64,000 bases of DNA from Halorussus halobius (GCF_004765805.1 NZ_SBIU01000006.1:186001-250000); one strand, 5' to 3'. Shown: positions 7,346 through 16,885, counted from the first letter of the stretch. Numbers and translations are program-made. The notes: generated by a model not told the origin, from the sequence alone.

Positions 7346-8322
7346 CGGTCTCGGCGGTCGTCTACTCGCCCGACGGGACGACGTCCCACGCCGACCTCGA
7401 AACCGCGCGCGCAGCCGATGGCACGACGTGGGTTCGCGCGTCCGAGTCGACCCCCGGGGAACTCGACCGGGTCGCCGAGGCGTTCGGCATCCACTCGCTG
7501 TCGATCGAGGACCTTCGCAACGGCGTGCGACCCAAGACCGAGGAGTTCGACGACCACACCTTCGTCCTGCTCAAGACCGCGAGCCTCCGCCACGGCGAGA
7601 CCACGTTCGACGAGGAGTTGCGCACGGAGACGGTCGGCTTCTTCGTCGGCGACGACTGGCTGGTCACCGCGTCGACCGAGCGAGTCGGGGCGGTCGAGCG
7701 CGTGTGGGAACTGGTCACTCGCGAGGAGGGCCGGCTCCTCCGACAGGGGCCGGACTTCGCGGCCTACCGGGTGGCCGACGCCATCGTCGACGACTACTTC
7801 GACGTGCTCGACCGCATCGAGGACCAGATAGAGGAAGTCGAGGAGGTCGTCACCACCGCGACCGACGTCGAGACCCTAGAGATTATCAACGACGTCCGCC
7901 GGGAACTGCTCTCGCTCCGGAAGCTGCTGTGGCCCTCCCGCGAGGCGGTCGGCTACCTCGCTCGCGGCGACCCCGACCAGATTCGCGAGCCGACCGAGAA
8001 GTACTACCGTGACGTGTACGACCACGTGGTCCAGCTGGTCGACCTGACCGAGACCTACCGCGATCTGGCCAGCGGCGCGCGAGACATCTACCTCAACTCG
8101 CTGTCGCTGTCGACCAACGAGGTGATGAAGACCCTGACCGTGGTCGCGACCGTCGTCCTCCCGCTGACGTTCGTCGTCGGCGTCTACGGCATGAACTTCT
8201 CGGACAGCCCGTACAACATGCCGGAACTGACGTGGGCGTTCGGCTACCCCGCAGTCATGCTGGGCATGGCCGGCGTGGCCGTGATTCTCGTGGCGTACTT
8301 CCGGCGGTCGGGCTACGTCTGA
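7342..8322 (+). CDS. corA: CorA-type magnesium/cobalt channel
   Basis: A 326-aa CorA-family divalent-cation channel for Mg2+ (and Co2+/Ni2+ in relatives). The N-terminal two thirds form the cytosolic alpha/beta and long-helix region; the C-terminus has two membrane helices, and the first ends in the signature YGMNF. The C-terminal tail is short and basic (YFRRSGYV), as usual. The start is a GTG that overlaps the upstream stop; GGAGGTGA at about 7328-7335 provides a ribosome site. Within the -2 subgroup several substrates are possible, so Mg2+ is the default inference. Confidence 0.95.
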   Translation: MTVSAVVYSPDGTTSHADLETARAADGTTWVRASESTPGELDRVAEAFGIHSLSIEDLRNGVRPKTEEFDDHTFVLLKTASLRHGETTFDEELRTETVGFFVGDDWLVTASTERVGAVERVWELVTREEGRLLRQGPDFAAYRVADAIVDDYFDVLDRIEDQIEEVEEVVTTATDVETLEIINDVRRELLSLRKLLWPSREAVGYLARGDPDQIREPTEKYYRDVYDHVVQLVDLTETYRDLASGARDIYLNSLSLSTNEVMKTLTVVATVVLPLTFVVGVYGMNFSDSPYNMPELTWAFGYPAVMLGMAGVAVILVAYFRRSGYV

Positions 8323-8413
8323 GAGATAGCCGTCCGAGACCCGGCTTCGGGCCAAGCGCCACCGGACAGCGAAACGGTGGCAGTTAAGCCGAGCGAGCGC
8401 CACCCCGGGAACG

Positions 8414-9349
8414 ATGACGCGACTGGCGACGCTCGAAGCGCGCACCCCGCCGATGGCCGCGCTCGCGGTCTCGGTCGCCGCGATCAGCACCAGCGCCATC
8501 CTCGTCCGGTTCAGCGACGCGCCCAGCGTCGTCAAGGCGTTCTATCGGGTGCTGTTCACCACGCTGGCGCTCGCGCCGTTCGCGGTCACGCGGTATCGCG
8601 AGGACCTCCGGGCGCTGTCCGGTCGGGACGCGCTCTGGGCCGTCGTGACCGGCGTCGCGCTCGCGGCCCACTTCGCGGCGTGGTTCGAGAGTCTGGAGTG
8701 GACCACGGTCGCCGCCAGCACGACCCTCGTGCAGGCCCAACCGCTGTTCGTCGCAATCGGGGCGGCGGTCCTGCTCGACGAGCGCGTCACCCGGCGGATG
8801 GCCGCCGGCGTCCTCGTCGCGGTCGGCGGCGTCGCGGCCATGTCGCTGGGCGGCCTGCTGTCGGGGGCGGCGCTGGCGGGCGCGCGGCCGCTCTACGGCA
8901 ACGGCCTCGCGCTCGTCGGCGCGGTCATGTCCGGCGGCTACGTGCTCGCGGGGCGGTCGCTCCGCCAGCGCGTCGCGCTCGTCCCGTACGTGACGGTGGT
9001 GTACTCCGCCTGTGCGGTGGTCCTGCTCGGCGTCGCCGTGGTCGAGGTCGACGCCGGCGGCCCAGTTGCGACCGTCGGCGCGCTGACCGACTACCCCCTC
9101 GAGGAGTGGCTGCTGTTCGCCGGCATGGCGGTCGGGCCGGGCGTCTTCGGCCACACCGTCATCAACTGGGCGCTGAAGTACGTCGAGTCCAGCGTCGTCA
9201 GCGCCAGCCTGCTCGGTGAACCCGTGGGGTCGACCCTGCTCGCGCTCGCGCTGCTGGGCGAGGTTCCCGACGCCTTCACCGTGGCGGGCGGCGCGGTCGT
9301 CCTCGCGGGCATCTACGTCGCGGCGTCCGGACGGCCGGCGGGCGGGTAG
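8414..9349 (+). CDS. EamA/DMT-family transporter
   Basis: A 311-aa integral membrane protein with about ten hydrophobic helices in two EamA repeats (first half to about residue 150, second from about 160). The segments FAAWFESLEWTTVAASTTLV and VFGHTVINWALKYVESSVVS are typical of the first and second repeats. Members export metabolites such as amino acids; the substrate here is unknown. It stands alone, with a TATA-like GCAGTTAAGCC near 8388. Confidence 0.9.
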   Translation: MTRLATLEARTPPMAALAVSVAAISTSAILVRFSDAPSVVKAFYRVLFTTLALAPFAVTRYREDLRALSGRDALWAVVTGVALAAHFAAWFESLEWTTVAASTTLVQAQPLFVAIGAAVLLDERVTRRMAAGVLVAVGGVAAMSLGGLLSGAALAGARPLYGNGLALVGAVMSGGYVLAGRSLRQRVALVPYVTVVYSACAVVLLGVAVVEVDAGGPVATVGALTDYPLEEWLLFAGMAVGPGVFGHTVINWALKYVESSVVSASLLGEPVGSTLLALALLGEVPDAFTVAGGAVVLAGIYVAASGRPAGG

Positions 9350-9371
9350 ACCGAAGACGATTCCGAGCGAC

Positions 9372-9698
9372 TCACCCGTCCTCGTAGTGGGTGGTCTCGT
9401 CGGCCGCCGGGAACATCACCGTCTCGTCCATGTCGAGAAAGCTCGCGGCGTCGGCCTGTACCGCCTGGCCGGGCTCGGACTCGAAGGCGTCGTTCATCGC
9501 GCCCGGGTCGTCGAACCAGAGTTGGGCCACGTAGTCGTAGCCCGCCGCCTCGGGGTCCAGCGGGACCGAGGAGCTGTACCGCCGGAGGTCGGGCAGGTCG
9601 TTGACGAGCGGCGCGTGCTCGTCGTGCATGTACTCGATGCACTCCTCGTGGCTGGTGTCGTCGTCGCGCGCGGCGAGGATCACCATCTTGCAGCTCAT
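9372..9698 (-). CDS. EthD-family dimeric alpha/beta barrel protein
   Basis: A 108-aa ferredoxin-like fold protein. The N-terminal strand (CKMVILAARDDDTSHEECI) is followed by YMHDEHAPLVNDLPDLRRY and QLWFDDPGAMNDAF, which match the EthD layout with its conserved His and central Asp/Trp. Members bind or convert small hydrophobic molecules in varied pathways; no specific role can be given. It converges on the EamA gene. Confidence 0.85.
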   Translation of the reverse strand: MSCKMVILAARDDDTSHEECIEYMHDEHAPLVNDLPDLRRYSSSVPLDPEAAGYDYVAQLWFDDPGAMNDAFESEPGQAVQADAASFLDMDETVMFPAADETTHYEDG

Positions 9699-9754
9699 GG
9701 GTGTCCGGATATTCGGAGCGTGAAGTGGTCAAAGTTGGGATTCGACGCGTGATT

Positions 9755-10018
9755 CGGCGAGTACTGCAGTTCGGCGCGCGAGCAACGCGCGAGGGACGAC
9801 CGAGCGGAGCGAGGGAGGAGGCTGGGGCGGACGAGGGCCGTGCTGTGCGGGTGCGGTTACTCATCGGTCGAGGAAGTAGCGAGCTCAGAGATATCGATGC
9901 AGGAGAGGACGGCAGCGAGAAGCTAGCTACGTCCGATGCCAACGAGAGACCGCACAGCACCGCGACCGCACCTCGCGCGTTTTGGCGCGAGATGAACTCG
10001 CGCCAGCACGCGCCGACT
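9755..10018. repeat. Inverted pair of intergenic repeat family R2
   Basis: The 420-bp gap before hisF holds two R2 copies facing each other. The minus copy covers about 9755-9860 and the plus copy 9945-10018. Shared blocks, read in copy orientation, are CCGCACAGCAC, then CCAGCCTC (minus copy), then CCTCGCGCGTT. In the plus copy CCTCGCGCGTT runs into a 9-bp hairpin (TGGCGCGAG at 9983-9991, loop ATGAA, CTCGCGCCA at 9997-10005). The paired copies also create perfect 11-bp arms (GTGCTGTGCGG at 9840-9850, CCGCACAGCAC at 9950-9960). No coding sequence is convincing here. Confidence 0.7.
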
Positions 10019-10118
10019 ACTCGACGTGTCGGCAGTGACGGGGCCAACTATCCAGATTCGAGACGCTGCCGTAGTCGAAACCGTGAAACCCGGGTCGTCC
10101 CAACTCACGAGTACCGAA

Positions 10119-10934
10119 ATGACCCTCACGAAGCGAATCATCCCCTGCATCGACGTCGACTTGGACGACGAGGGCAACCCCGCAGTCTACACGGGCGTCA
10201 ACTTCGAGGACCTCCAGTACACCGGCGACCCCGTGGAGATGGCCCGCGCGTACAACGAGGCGGGGGCCGACGAGTTCGTCTTTCTCGACATCACCGCGAG
10301 CGCGGAGGGCCGCGAGACGATGCTCGGGGTCGTCGAGGACGTCGCCGACGAGGTGTTCATCCCGCTGACGGTCGGCGGGGGCATCCGGACCACCGACGAC
10401 ATCAAAGAGACCCTCCGGGCCGGGGCCGACAAGGTCTCCATCAACTCCGGCGCGATAGCGAATCCCGACCTCGTCGAGGCGGGCGCGGAGGCGTTCGGCA
10501 GTCAGTGCATCGTCATCTCGCTCGACGCCAAGCGCCGGTACGACGAGCGCGGCGACCACTACGTCGAGGTCGACGGCGAGTCCTGCTGGTTCGAGTGCAC
10601 CGTGAAGGGCGGCCGCGAGGGGACCGGCCTCGACGCCGTAACGTGGGCCGAAGAGGCCGCCGAGCGCGGCGCGGGCGAGCTGTTCGTCAACTCCATCGAC
10701 AGGGACGGCACCGAGGCGGGCTACGACGTTCCCCTGACGAATGCGGTCTGCGACGCGGTCGACACCCCGGTCATCGCCTCCTCGGGCTGTGGCGGCCCCG
10801 AAGACATGTACGAGGTGTTCACCGAGGCCGGCGCGGACGCGGGGCTAGCGGCCTCCATCTTCCACTTCGGCGACTACTCCATCAGCGAGGTCAAGGAGTA
10901 CCTCGACGAGCGCGACGTGCCCGTCCGCCTCTGA
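10119..10934 (+). CDS. hisF: Imidazole glycerol phosphate synthase, cyclase subunit HisF
   Basis: The cyclase half (271 aa) of the histidine-pathway enzyme that turns PRFAR and ammonia (from HisH) into IGP and AICAR. It is a TIM barrel. The first catalytic Asp is in RIIPCIDVD (residue 12) and the second in VISLDAK; VGGGIR and SSGCGGPEDM are the two phosphate-binding loops. The start MTLTKRIIPCID at 10119 is the family norm; the longer open frame upstream is not used. HisH is not adjacent, as is usual for scattered haloarchaeal his genes. Confidence 0.96.
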   Translation: MTLTKRIIPCIDVDLDDEGNPAVYTGVNFEDLQYTGDPVEMARAYNEAGADEFVFLDITASAEGRETMLGVVEDVADEVFIPLTVGGGIRTTDDIKETLRAGADKVSINSGAIANPDLVEAGAEAFGSQCIVISLDAKRRYDERGDHYVEVDGESCWFECTVKGGREGTGLDAVTWAEEAAERGAGELFVNSIDRDGTEAGYDVPLTNAVCDAVDTPVIASSGCGGPEDMYEVFTEAGADAGLAASIFHFGDYSISEVKEYLDERDVPVRL

Positions 10935-10966
10935 AAACGGCGTGTCGGGCCGGGGGCCGGTCGATT

Positions 10967-11746
10967 CTACCGGACCGGTGCCCGAAGTGCTTCGGTCTCG
11001 CCGTCGTCGGTCTCGTTGCCGTCGGCGACGGTGGTCCCCTCGCCGAGGTCGCCGTCACCCACGCCGCCGCCCAGCACGCCGAGTCCGATGGTGGCGTTCT
11101 CCGCGCTCACGCTCCCGGCTTCGACGCTATCGAGCGACGCGTTCCCGACGGTCATGTTCTCGACGGCGACCGTCGGCTCGCCCGCGACCTCGGCGGCGTC
11201 AGCGCCGCCGGGGGCGAAGCTCGCGTTCACGTCGCCGACCTGCGCGCTGTCGACGTAGCTGGAGTTGACGACGAGCGACTCGACGAGCAGGCCGTCGAGC
11301 GACGCGTTCTCGACGGTCGCGTTCTCGTCTTCGGGCGGGGCCTCGCCGTCGAACAGCTGCTCGACGAGCGTCTCGTTGCGGAACGTGACCTCGCGGAACG
11401 TCACGTTCTCGAACGTGCCGTTGACGACGGTGAGGTCGGTCGCGGTTGCGGTCCCGAACTCGTCGCCCTGGTCGGTGACGTTCTGCTGGAGGTTTATCTG
11501 CTCGAACACGGCCTGCTGGACCGTCACGTCCGAGAAGTTCAACTGCTCGACCGTGAGATTCCCGTAGGACAGTTCGGTCGCGTTCCCGTCGTCGTCACCC
11601 TCGTCTTGGACCGCGAGAGGGGCCGAGGCGTCGACGGTCGACTGCGAGCCTGCTCCGGGGTCGGCCGCGGCCGGGGCGGTGGCGAGCACCGAGGTCGCGC
11701 CGGCGAGTAGTACGACTGTGGCGAGTGCGATTGCGCGCGTTCTCAT
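10967..11746 (-). CDS. Secreted repeat protein rich in N-glycosylation sequons
   Basis: A 259-aa exported protein. A Sec signal (MRTRAIALATVVLLAGATSVL, cleavage near APAAA) is followed by a long regular sequence in which hydrophobic residues alternate every five or so (for example NLTVEQLNFSDVTVQQAVFEQ), resembling a right-handed beta-helix. About twelve N-x-S/T sequons are visible (NVT, NGT, NET, NSS, NAS), so heavy N-glycosylation is expected. There is no lipobox or PGF anchor. Function unknown; a surface or cell-wall associated protein is a reasonable inference. Confidence 0.75.
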   Translation of the reverse strand: MRTRAIALATVVLLAGATSVLATAPAAADPGAGSQSTVDASAPLAVQDEGDDDGNATELSYGNLTVEQLNFSDVTVQQAVFEQINLQQNVTDQGDEFGTATATDLTVVNGTFENVTFREVTFRNETLVEQLFDGEAPPEDENATVENASLDGLLVESLVVNSSYVDSAQVGDVNASFAPGGADAAEVAGEPTVAVENMTVGNASLDSVEAGSVSAENATIGLGVLGGGVGDGDLGEGTTVADGNETDDGETEALRAPVR

Positions 11747-11871
11747 GCGGGACGAGGTTTTCCGACTCGCCCAATAAACCGGCGCGACCGTTTCGGGGTT
11801 CCGTGGCGGATTACCCGGATTACGCCGGCCTTACTCGCCGGGCGCGACCACGAAAGAGCGTCGAGAGCGTC

Positions 11872-12153
11872 TCAGGCCGCGTTCTCGTAGGCGTCGCGGA
11901 ACGCTGCGGTCTTGTCCTTGATGTCGCCCGCCGCGGTTTCGAGCGCGTCGACCGGGTCGCCCTCCTCGGTCTTGACGGTGAGGATGGGCTCGGTCTGTCC
12001 GCCCGACTGCTCGGGGTTGACGTCGTAGGTCGCGGCCGCGACGCCGTCCTGTTCGAGCAGCGTCCCCTTCAACACGTTCATGAACGTGTGGTCCTCGCCG
12101 CCGATCTCGATGGAGAGCTCGTCGTCGGCCTTGTCGATGACCCGTAGTTCCAT
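11872..12153 (-). CDS. rpo11: DNA-directed RNA polymerase subunit Rpo11 (RpoL)
   Basis: This 93-aa subunit pairs with Rpo3 to form the assembly platform of archaeal RNA polymerase, equivalent to eukaryotic Rpb11. The core motif [24 protein letters not shown] matches the family helix-strand region. The ATG at 12151-12153 ([19 protein letters not shown]) is the family start. It is divergent from the rhomboid gene. Confidence 0.95.
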   Translation of the reverse strand: MELRVIDKADDELSIEIGGEDHTFMNVLKGTLLEQDGVAAATYDVNPEQSGGQTEPILTVKTEEGDPVDALETAAGDIKDKTAAFRDAYENAA

Positions 12154-12261
12154 ACCCGTCCGTTCTGGTTTCGCGCGCTTGAACCTTGCGGAACGCCGAG
12201 TTTCGGAGCCGAGCCGGCGAGCGTGCCCCGGGGCGAGCGCGGGGTCGAGTCCAACCACCAA

Positions 12262-12267
12262 TTTATA
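12262..12267 (+). promoter_or_regulatory. TATA box of the rhomboid gene
   Basis: TTTATA in CCAATTTATACCC, 24-29 bases before the ATG at 12291. The distance indicates a leaderless transcript and fixes the start against the longer open frame from 12186. Confidence 0.65.
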
Positions 12268-12290
12268 CCCTGGTGTGCGAAACGTCGCGT

Positions 12291-14015
12291 ATGGTCGAGG
12301 TCCCGTCGTGGCGCGCGGTCGGACTCCCCGGGTGGCTGCCCGCGCCCGAGCAGGTCGCCGTCCCGGTCGTGCTGGCGCTGGCGCTGGCGCTGGTGTGGTC
12401 GCTCGACGAACCCCGCGGTCGATGGGGCCGGCGGCTCCGGTCGCGGTTCCTGCTCGGTGTCCCGTGGGGCACGCTCGTCTCGGTGGTGGGCGTGCTCGCG
12501 GTGTACCTGTTCGTCCAGCAGGGGCTCGCCCGCTGGCGCGCGCCGCTGGCGGTGCCGTTCTCCTCGTGGTCGTACTTCTACCCGCTGGGGTGGCTGCTCG
12601 CGCCGTTCTCCCACGCCGGGCCGGGCCACCTCGTCGGCAACCTCACCACGACGCTCGCGGTCGCGCCCCTCGCGGAGTACTTCTTCGGGCACTTCCCCCG
12701 CGAGCGCGGGACCAACCCCTTCGCGTCGTGGTCGACGAACCCGTGGGTTCGCGCGTTCGCCGTCTTTCCGCTCGGGGTGTTCCTCGTCGGACTGGCGAGT
12801 AGCCTGTTCGCGTGGGGCCCCGTCATCGGCTTCTCGGGCGTGGCGTTCGCGTTCGTCGGGTTCGCGCTGGTCCGATACCCCCTGCTGACGGTGGTGGCCG
12901 TGACGGGCCAGGGGGTCGTCCGGACGGTGTATCGCGCACTCCGGGACCCCGTGGTGGTCGGGTCGGCGTCGTCGAGCTACGGCGCGCCGTGGTGGTACGG
13001 AACGGCGGTGCAGGGTCACGTCCTCGGGCTCCTGGTCGGCGTCGCGCTCGGCGTGGCCGTCCTCCGCCGGCGCGACGAGCGCCCCAGCGCGCTCCGGCTC
13101 TGGACCGGCGCGCTCGTGCTCGGCGTCTCGATGAACGTCTGGGCCGTCTGGTGGTATCGCGGCGAGAGCACGTACGTCCTCTACCGGGGACTCGGCGTGG
13201 CGTTCGTGATCGCGCTCGCGGCGGTGACCGCCCTCGCGGCGACCGCCGACCGGCGGCCCCTCGTCGCCGAGTCGTCCCGATGGCCCCTCGTCGGTCGGGC
13301 CTCCGGGTGGTCGGGCGTCGGCGACCTGACCCGCCGGCAGGCCGGCCTGCTCGCGCTCGCGCTCCCGCTGGCGGTCATGGTCGGGGTCGCGCTCCCGGTC
13401 AACGCCACGGCGCTCGGCGACGCGGGCGTGCCGGGCGACGGTCCCGCCGTCGAGGTCGGCGACTACGCGGTCACCTACGCCGAGGGCGTCGAGAACCAGA
13501 AGGTCTCGGTGGTGGACGTGTCGGTGCTGGGCGAGACCACCGGCGTCACCACCAGCGGCGTCATCGTGGTCAACGAGGAGCGCGAGATATGGACTCGCGA
13601 GGTCTCGAAGGGCCGACTCGGCTTCTCGGGGCGGGCGGCGGTCCGGGTCGGCGGCGTGGGCTGGTCGGAGGTCGTCCGGGTCCAGCGAGCGGGCTGGTCG
13701 GTCCTCGACGGCGGGACGACGTATCAGGTGTGGCTCCGCGGCCCGGACGACGCCAACTGGACGCAGACGTACGCCTCCGACCCCGCCGTCGCGGGGCCGA
13801 CGCTGGCTAACTCGACGGTCGCGGTCGTCCCGCAGGACGGTGACTTTCTGGTCCACCTCCGGCGGAACAACTCGACGGTCGGACAGGCCCCGATGCCCGA
13901 AGCCGGCGGGAACGTCACCGTCGACGACGTCCGGTTCGAGCGCAGGGACGGCGACCTGTTCGCCGCCTACGACGAGACCCGGATTCGCGTGGCGTCGGCC
14001 GAGAGCTACGAGTGA
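12291..14015 (+). CDS. Rhomboid-family intramembrane serine protease with C-terminal extension
   Basis: A 574-aa membrane protein. The rhomboid core spans about residues 55-330. The catalytic Ser is S182 in GFSGVAF and the His is H243 in [10 protein letters not shown]; an earlier H113-N117 pair in GHLVGN matches the oxyanion site. So the protease appears active. After about residue 375 comes one more membrane segment and a roughly 190-residue domain of beta-rich sequence with N-glycosylation sites (NSTV, NVTV), probably outside the cell. That domain is larger than in simple rhomboids and has no assignment from me. Natural substrates unknown. Confidence 0.88.
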   Translation: MVEVPSWRAVGLPGWLPAPEQVAVPVVLALALALVWSLDEPRGRWGRRLRSRFLLGVPWGTLVSVVGVLAVYLFVQQGLARWRAPLAVPFSSWSYFYPLGWLLAPFSHAGPGHLVGNLTTTLAVAPLAEYFFGHFPRERGTNPFASWSTNPWVRAFAVFPLGVFLVGLASSLFAWGPVIGFSGVAFAFVGFALVRYPLLTVVAVTGQGVVRTVYRALRDPVVVGSASSSYGAPWWYGTAVQGHVLGLLVGVALGVAVLRRRDERPSALRLWTGALVLGVSMNVWAVWWYRGESTYVLYRGLGVAFVIALAAVTALAATADRRPLVAESSRWPLVGRASGWSGVGDLTRRQAGLLALALPLAVMVGVALPVNATALGDAGVPGDGPAVEVGDYAVTYAEGVENQKVSVVDVSVLGETTGVTTSGVIVVNEEREIWTREVSKGRLGFSGRAAVRVGGVGWSEVVRVQRAGWSVLDGGTTYQVWLRGPDDANWTQTYASDPAVAGPTLANSTVAVVPQDGDFLVHLRRNNSTVGQAPMPEAGGNVTVDDVRFERRDGDLFAAYDETRIRVASAESYE

Positions 14016-14031
14016 CGCAAAATTTGAGCGG

Positions 14032-14655
14032 CTACTCCCACCGAATACGGAACGCCTCGGCGTCTATCGCCGCGCGCTCGCTGGTCTGGTGGTCGAACTG
14101 CCGGGCGAGCGCGAGTTCGACCCGGAAGGCGTGAGTCACCTCGCCGCCCTCGTCGTCGGCGAACGCTTCCACGAACGCGCGACTGCCCGAATTGTGGAGC
14201 GAGTACGAAATCGACGCCACCTCGCTCGCGGTCGCCAGAAACGCGCGGTCGGCGTGTTCGTTGCCCGACTGCGCGCCGAAGGGCGGGTTCATCAGGACGG
14301 TCGTCTCGGCGGGAGACGGACGCAGCGGCGCGCGCGCCGCGTCGGCCAGGAGCCACGAGACGTGAGTCGACGGGTCGACCCGGGACTCGTTCTCGCGGGC
14401 CCGCGCCAGCGCGGCGGGGTCGCGGTCGAGCGCGAGCACGCGGGCCGGCCGCCGGCAGGCCGCGCCGAGCGCGAGCATCCCCGTGCCGGTCCCGAGGTCG
14501 ACGACCGTCCGCCCGGCGAGGTCGCCCTGCACGCCCGCGAGGTGGACGAGGTGGGCCGCGACGTCGGCGGGCGTGGGGTACTGCTCGAACGCCGCGCTCG
14601 GGTCCGCGAACCCCTCGACTCGGGAGAGTCGGCGCTCCAGCGCGGCCTTGTCCAT
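14032..14655 (-). CDS. METTL5-like N6-adenine methyltransferase
   Basis: A 207-aa class I SAM methyltransferase. VVDLGTGTGMLALGA is motif I and VLMNPPFGAQ is the NPPF catalytic motif of N6-adenine enzymes. The N-terminal YPTPADVAAHLVHLA helix and overall size match archaeal and eukaryotic METTL5, which modifies a single adenine in small-subunit rRNA in human cells. That the archaeal protein acts on rRNA is inference from the family. The start at 14655 (MDKAALERRLSRVEGF) is the family start; upstream reading frame to 15501 is spurious. Confidence 0.88.
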   Translation of the reverse strand: MDKAALERRLSRVEGFADPSAAFEQYPTPADVAAHLVHLAGVQGDLAGRTVVDLGTGTGMLALGAACRRPARVLALDRDPAALARARENESRVDPSTHVSWLLADAARAPLRPSPAETTVLMNPPFGAQSGNEHADRAFLATASEVASISYSLHNSGSRAFVEAFADDEGGEVTHAFRVELALARQFDHQTSERAAIDAEAFRIRWE

Positions 14656-14762
14656 GGTCGGAAGTCGGGGTCGGGCGACGAGAAGGTTCGGATTCGCTAC
14701 GTACGACGAACGGCAATCGCTAGAATAGTACGAATAGTAACTAGAAACGCAGTTTCGTTTCA

Positions 14763-14894
14763 GAAAGCCCCCGCCTGCTCGCGGTCGCTCCGGCGGATAT
14801 TCTCGCGCCTCGCTTCGCTCGGCGCTCCGAATGGGGCCGCCGGAGACGACCACGCCCTTCGGGCGCGAGCGGGCGGCCCCTTTCAGTCCCGCCC
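14763..14894 (+). repeat. Intergenic repeat family R1, copy 1
   Basis: Begins GAAAGCCC at 14763 and ends CCCCTTTCAGTCCCGCCC. Long arms CCGCCTGCTCGC (14771-14782) and GCGAGCGGGCGG (14865-14876) pair over 12 positions with one T.G wobble. The interior also contains the GATATTCTCGCGCCTC block shared with the copy at 22624. The rest of this 380-bp gap (to 15035) shows nothing I can call. Confidence 0.7.
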
Positions 14895-15035
14895 GAGATT
14901 GGTGTCGCCGGGCGCTCGCCGGCAGAGGGTCCACTGGGCGCTTTCGGACGGAAGGCGGACCGAGCGCGTTCGAGCAGAAGACGAATCGGGGTGAATGTGT
15001 GACCGAGCGCGGCGGGTCGAGATCGCTCGTCGGCT

Positions 15036-15437
15036 TCAGTTCCCCAGCGCGATGGGACCGGCCACGTCGAGAGCGACGCCCTCGCGGCGGGCGCGCTCGG
15101 CGACCGCCGCCAGCGCGGGCCGGACCTTCGACTCGTCGGCCACGTCGTCGAACGCCACGGTGAGGGTGTTCGCCCCGAGGAACGACGCCGCGCGCACGTA
15201 CTCGCGGACGCGGTCGGCCTCGTCCTGGGTGGCGAGCGAGCAGTCCTCGCCGAAGCAGGCGTCGACGACCACGCGGGCCGGCACGAGGTCGTCGGCGTCG
15301 AGTTCCCGCTTCAGTTCGCGGAGGTCGGCCGGGGCGGTCGACTGAATCGCGTCGGCGTCGAGACACACTGGCGTCGCGTCTTCGACGCGACAGCCCTCGA
15401 TAGCGGTTCGGACGTCGGCGGAACGGGTGGCGCTCAT
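15036..15437 (-). CDS. Conserved haloarchaeal protein, function unknown
   Basis: A soluble protein of 133 aa if it starts at the second ATG (15437, MSATRSADVRTAIEGCR). A T-rich TATA element lies at about 15465-15475 on the minus strand, too close to the first ATG at 15464 but at leaderless distance from 15437. Two cysteines (VVDACFGEDCSL) stand out in the centre. No motif points to a function; the C-terminal part looks like a small alpha/beta fold. Confidence 0.65.
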   Translation of the reverse strand: MSATRSADVRTAIEGCRVEDATPVCLDADAIQSTAPADLRELKRELDADDLVPARVVVDACFGEDCSLATQDEADRVREYVRAASFLGANTLTVAFDDVADESKVRPALAAVAERARREGVALDVAGPIALGN

Positions 15438-15627
15438 CGTTACCGACACATACCCATTGCTCATACAAAAAAGTTTTTGAATGCACAGTAGTAATCACCA
15501 AGCGGAGTCCCGCGCCGACCCCGTACGGTCTGCTCTCGCGTCAGGGCGGCCACGTTTCAGAATCGAGACCGAGTGGCGGGCGACCCGCCGGCGCGAGGAC
15601 GGCGCTCGCTCCGGTTGGCTGCCGGCG

Positions 15628-16692
15628 TCACCACGTCCCGTGGAAGGTGTCGAAGGAGAGTTCGTCGAGCGGTTCGTTGCCCACGGCGATCTCGTACTCG
15701 CCGGGCGTGAGCATCGGCTTGTGGAACTGCGGGCCGTCGTCGGTCGTGATGCGCGGACAGCCCGTGTTGACGAACGCGTCCATGTCGAAGTTCCGGAGGC
15801 GGTCGGGGGTCACCTCGTCCATCGTGATGAGGTAGGCGTCGTCGTTGTCCTCCAGAATCTCCTCGGCCTGTTCCCACCGTCCCTGCCCGATTTTCGTGCA
15901 GAAGATGACGCCCCACTTCCGGGCGTCCATCGCCTTGTGGACGGCGGCGTAGCGCTGCTTGAGGAACTTCTCGGTGTCGGCGACCGTGACGACGTTGTTG
16001 ACCGGGTCGGCGATGACGACCTTCTTGTCGGGGTGCTCCATGGCGAGGCCGAGCGGGTGGAACTTCCCGCCGCCGACGTAGAGGACGTGGTCGGCGTCGA
16101 TGTCGGCGCTGGCGTAGTTGCAGCCCAGCACCTGCCCCTCGTGGGTCAGCCGGTCGTCGCCCTTCCGGGTCCGGACGTCGAACCCGCGCTCGTCGAGCCA
16201 CGACTTCATCTCCTCGAAGCGGTTCATGTGCTGGGCCGTGGTGACCAGGCCGACGCTTGGCGCGTCCGGCGACGCTTCGGCGTCCGGACTCGGAAGTTCG
16301 TCGAGCGACTCCTCCATGATGGGGAACACGTCGACGTTCGAGAACAGCGGGACGTAGATGACCTTGTCGGTGTTTTTCATCGGCGAGTGGCCGAAGTGGA
16401 CGAACACGTCGGTCCGCTTCATCAGGAAGGTGTCGAGGTCGCAGGCCCCGTAGCAGGGCTGGCCCGACAACATCACGGTCACGTCGTCGGGCACCAACTC
16501 GCGGATGTCGTCGGCGACCTGCGGCCCCCGTCGCTTCAGCCCCTCGGGGAACTGCAACCCGACCTTGGTGGCGTCGCGCTCCTCGACCGCCTCGACGATG
16601 CGGTCGAGTTCGTAGTCCCACTCCCGGTCGTGCTTGAGCGACATCCCGGTGTTCCGAAGGTCGCCCTCGCTGTACTCGCTCTCTTGGCTCAT
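15628..16692 (-). CDS. dph2: Diphthamide biosynthesis enzyme Dph2
   Basis: This 354-aa enzyme makes the first step of diphthamide on elongation factor 2: it transfers 3-amino-3-carboxypropyl from SAM to a histidine using a [4Fe-4S] cluster and non-classical radical chemistry. The three cluster cysteines are in GQPCYGACD (C84), LGCNYASAD (C191) and NTGCPRI (C312). The FPEGLKRR and ADPVNNVV regions are also family signatures. Archaeal Dph2 works as a homodimer. The ATG at 16692 has a TATA-like GCTTAAACG 25-33 bases upstream, supporting a leaderless start. Confidence 0.95.
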   Translation of the reverse strand: MSQESEYSEGDLRNTGMSLKHDREWDYELDRIVEAVEERDATKVGLQFPEGLKRRGPQVADDIRELVPDDVTVMLSGQPCYGACDLDTFLMKRTDVFVHFGHSPMKNTDKVIYVPLFSNVDVFPIMEESLDELPSPDAEASPDAPSVGLVTTAQHMNRFEEMKSWLDERGFDVRTRKGDDRLTHEGQVLGCNYASADIDADHVLYVGGGKFHPLGLAMEHPDKKVVIADPVNNVVTVADTEKFLKQRYAAVHKAMDARKWGVIFCTKIGQGRWEQAEEILEDNDDAYLITMDEVTPDRLRNFDMDAFVNTGCPRITTDDGPQFHKPMLTPGEYEIAVGNEPLDELSFDTFHGTW

Positions 16693-16835
16693 TGCAACCG
16701 GTTTGTCGTCGTGGACGTTTAAGCACGGTGTTCTAGGCGTGTTCGGGCGTCGACGGGTCGGGCGTTTTCGGCGGCAGAGTGACTGCTGTTCTCGGTGACG
16801 GCGTGGATGACGCCCGCAGCGCACGCTCGGGACGC

Positions 16836-16885
16836 CCGTTGCAGTTCGGTGCGCGCTGGCGCGAGTTCAGCGCGCGTGGCCTCGT
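16836..16885 (-). repeat. Degenerate R2-like repeat
   Basis: Read on the minus strand this contains CTGAACTCGCGCCAGCGCGC and then CCGAACTGCAA, matching the hairpin right arm and tail of the R2 copies near 9.8-10.0 kb, but the left arm is altered. It lies in the 297-bp gap between dph2 and the next gene, which otherwise shows no coding signal. Confidence 0.4.

Noticed and set aside
10026..10118. Longer N-terminus for HisF from 10026
   Set aside because: The family begins MTLTKRIIPCID; the upstream part has no conservation sense.
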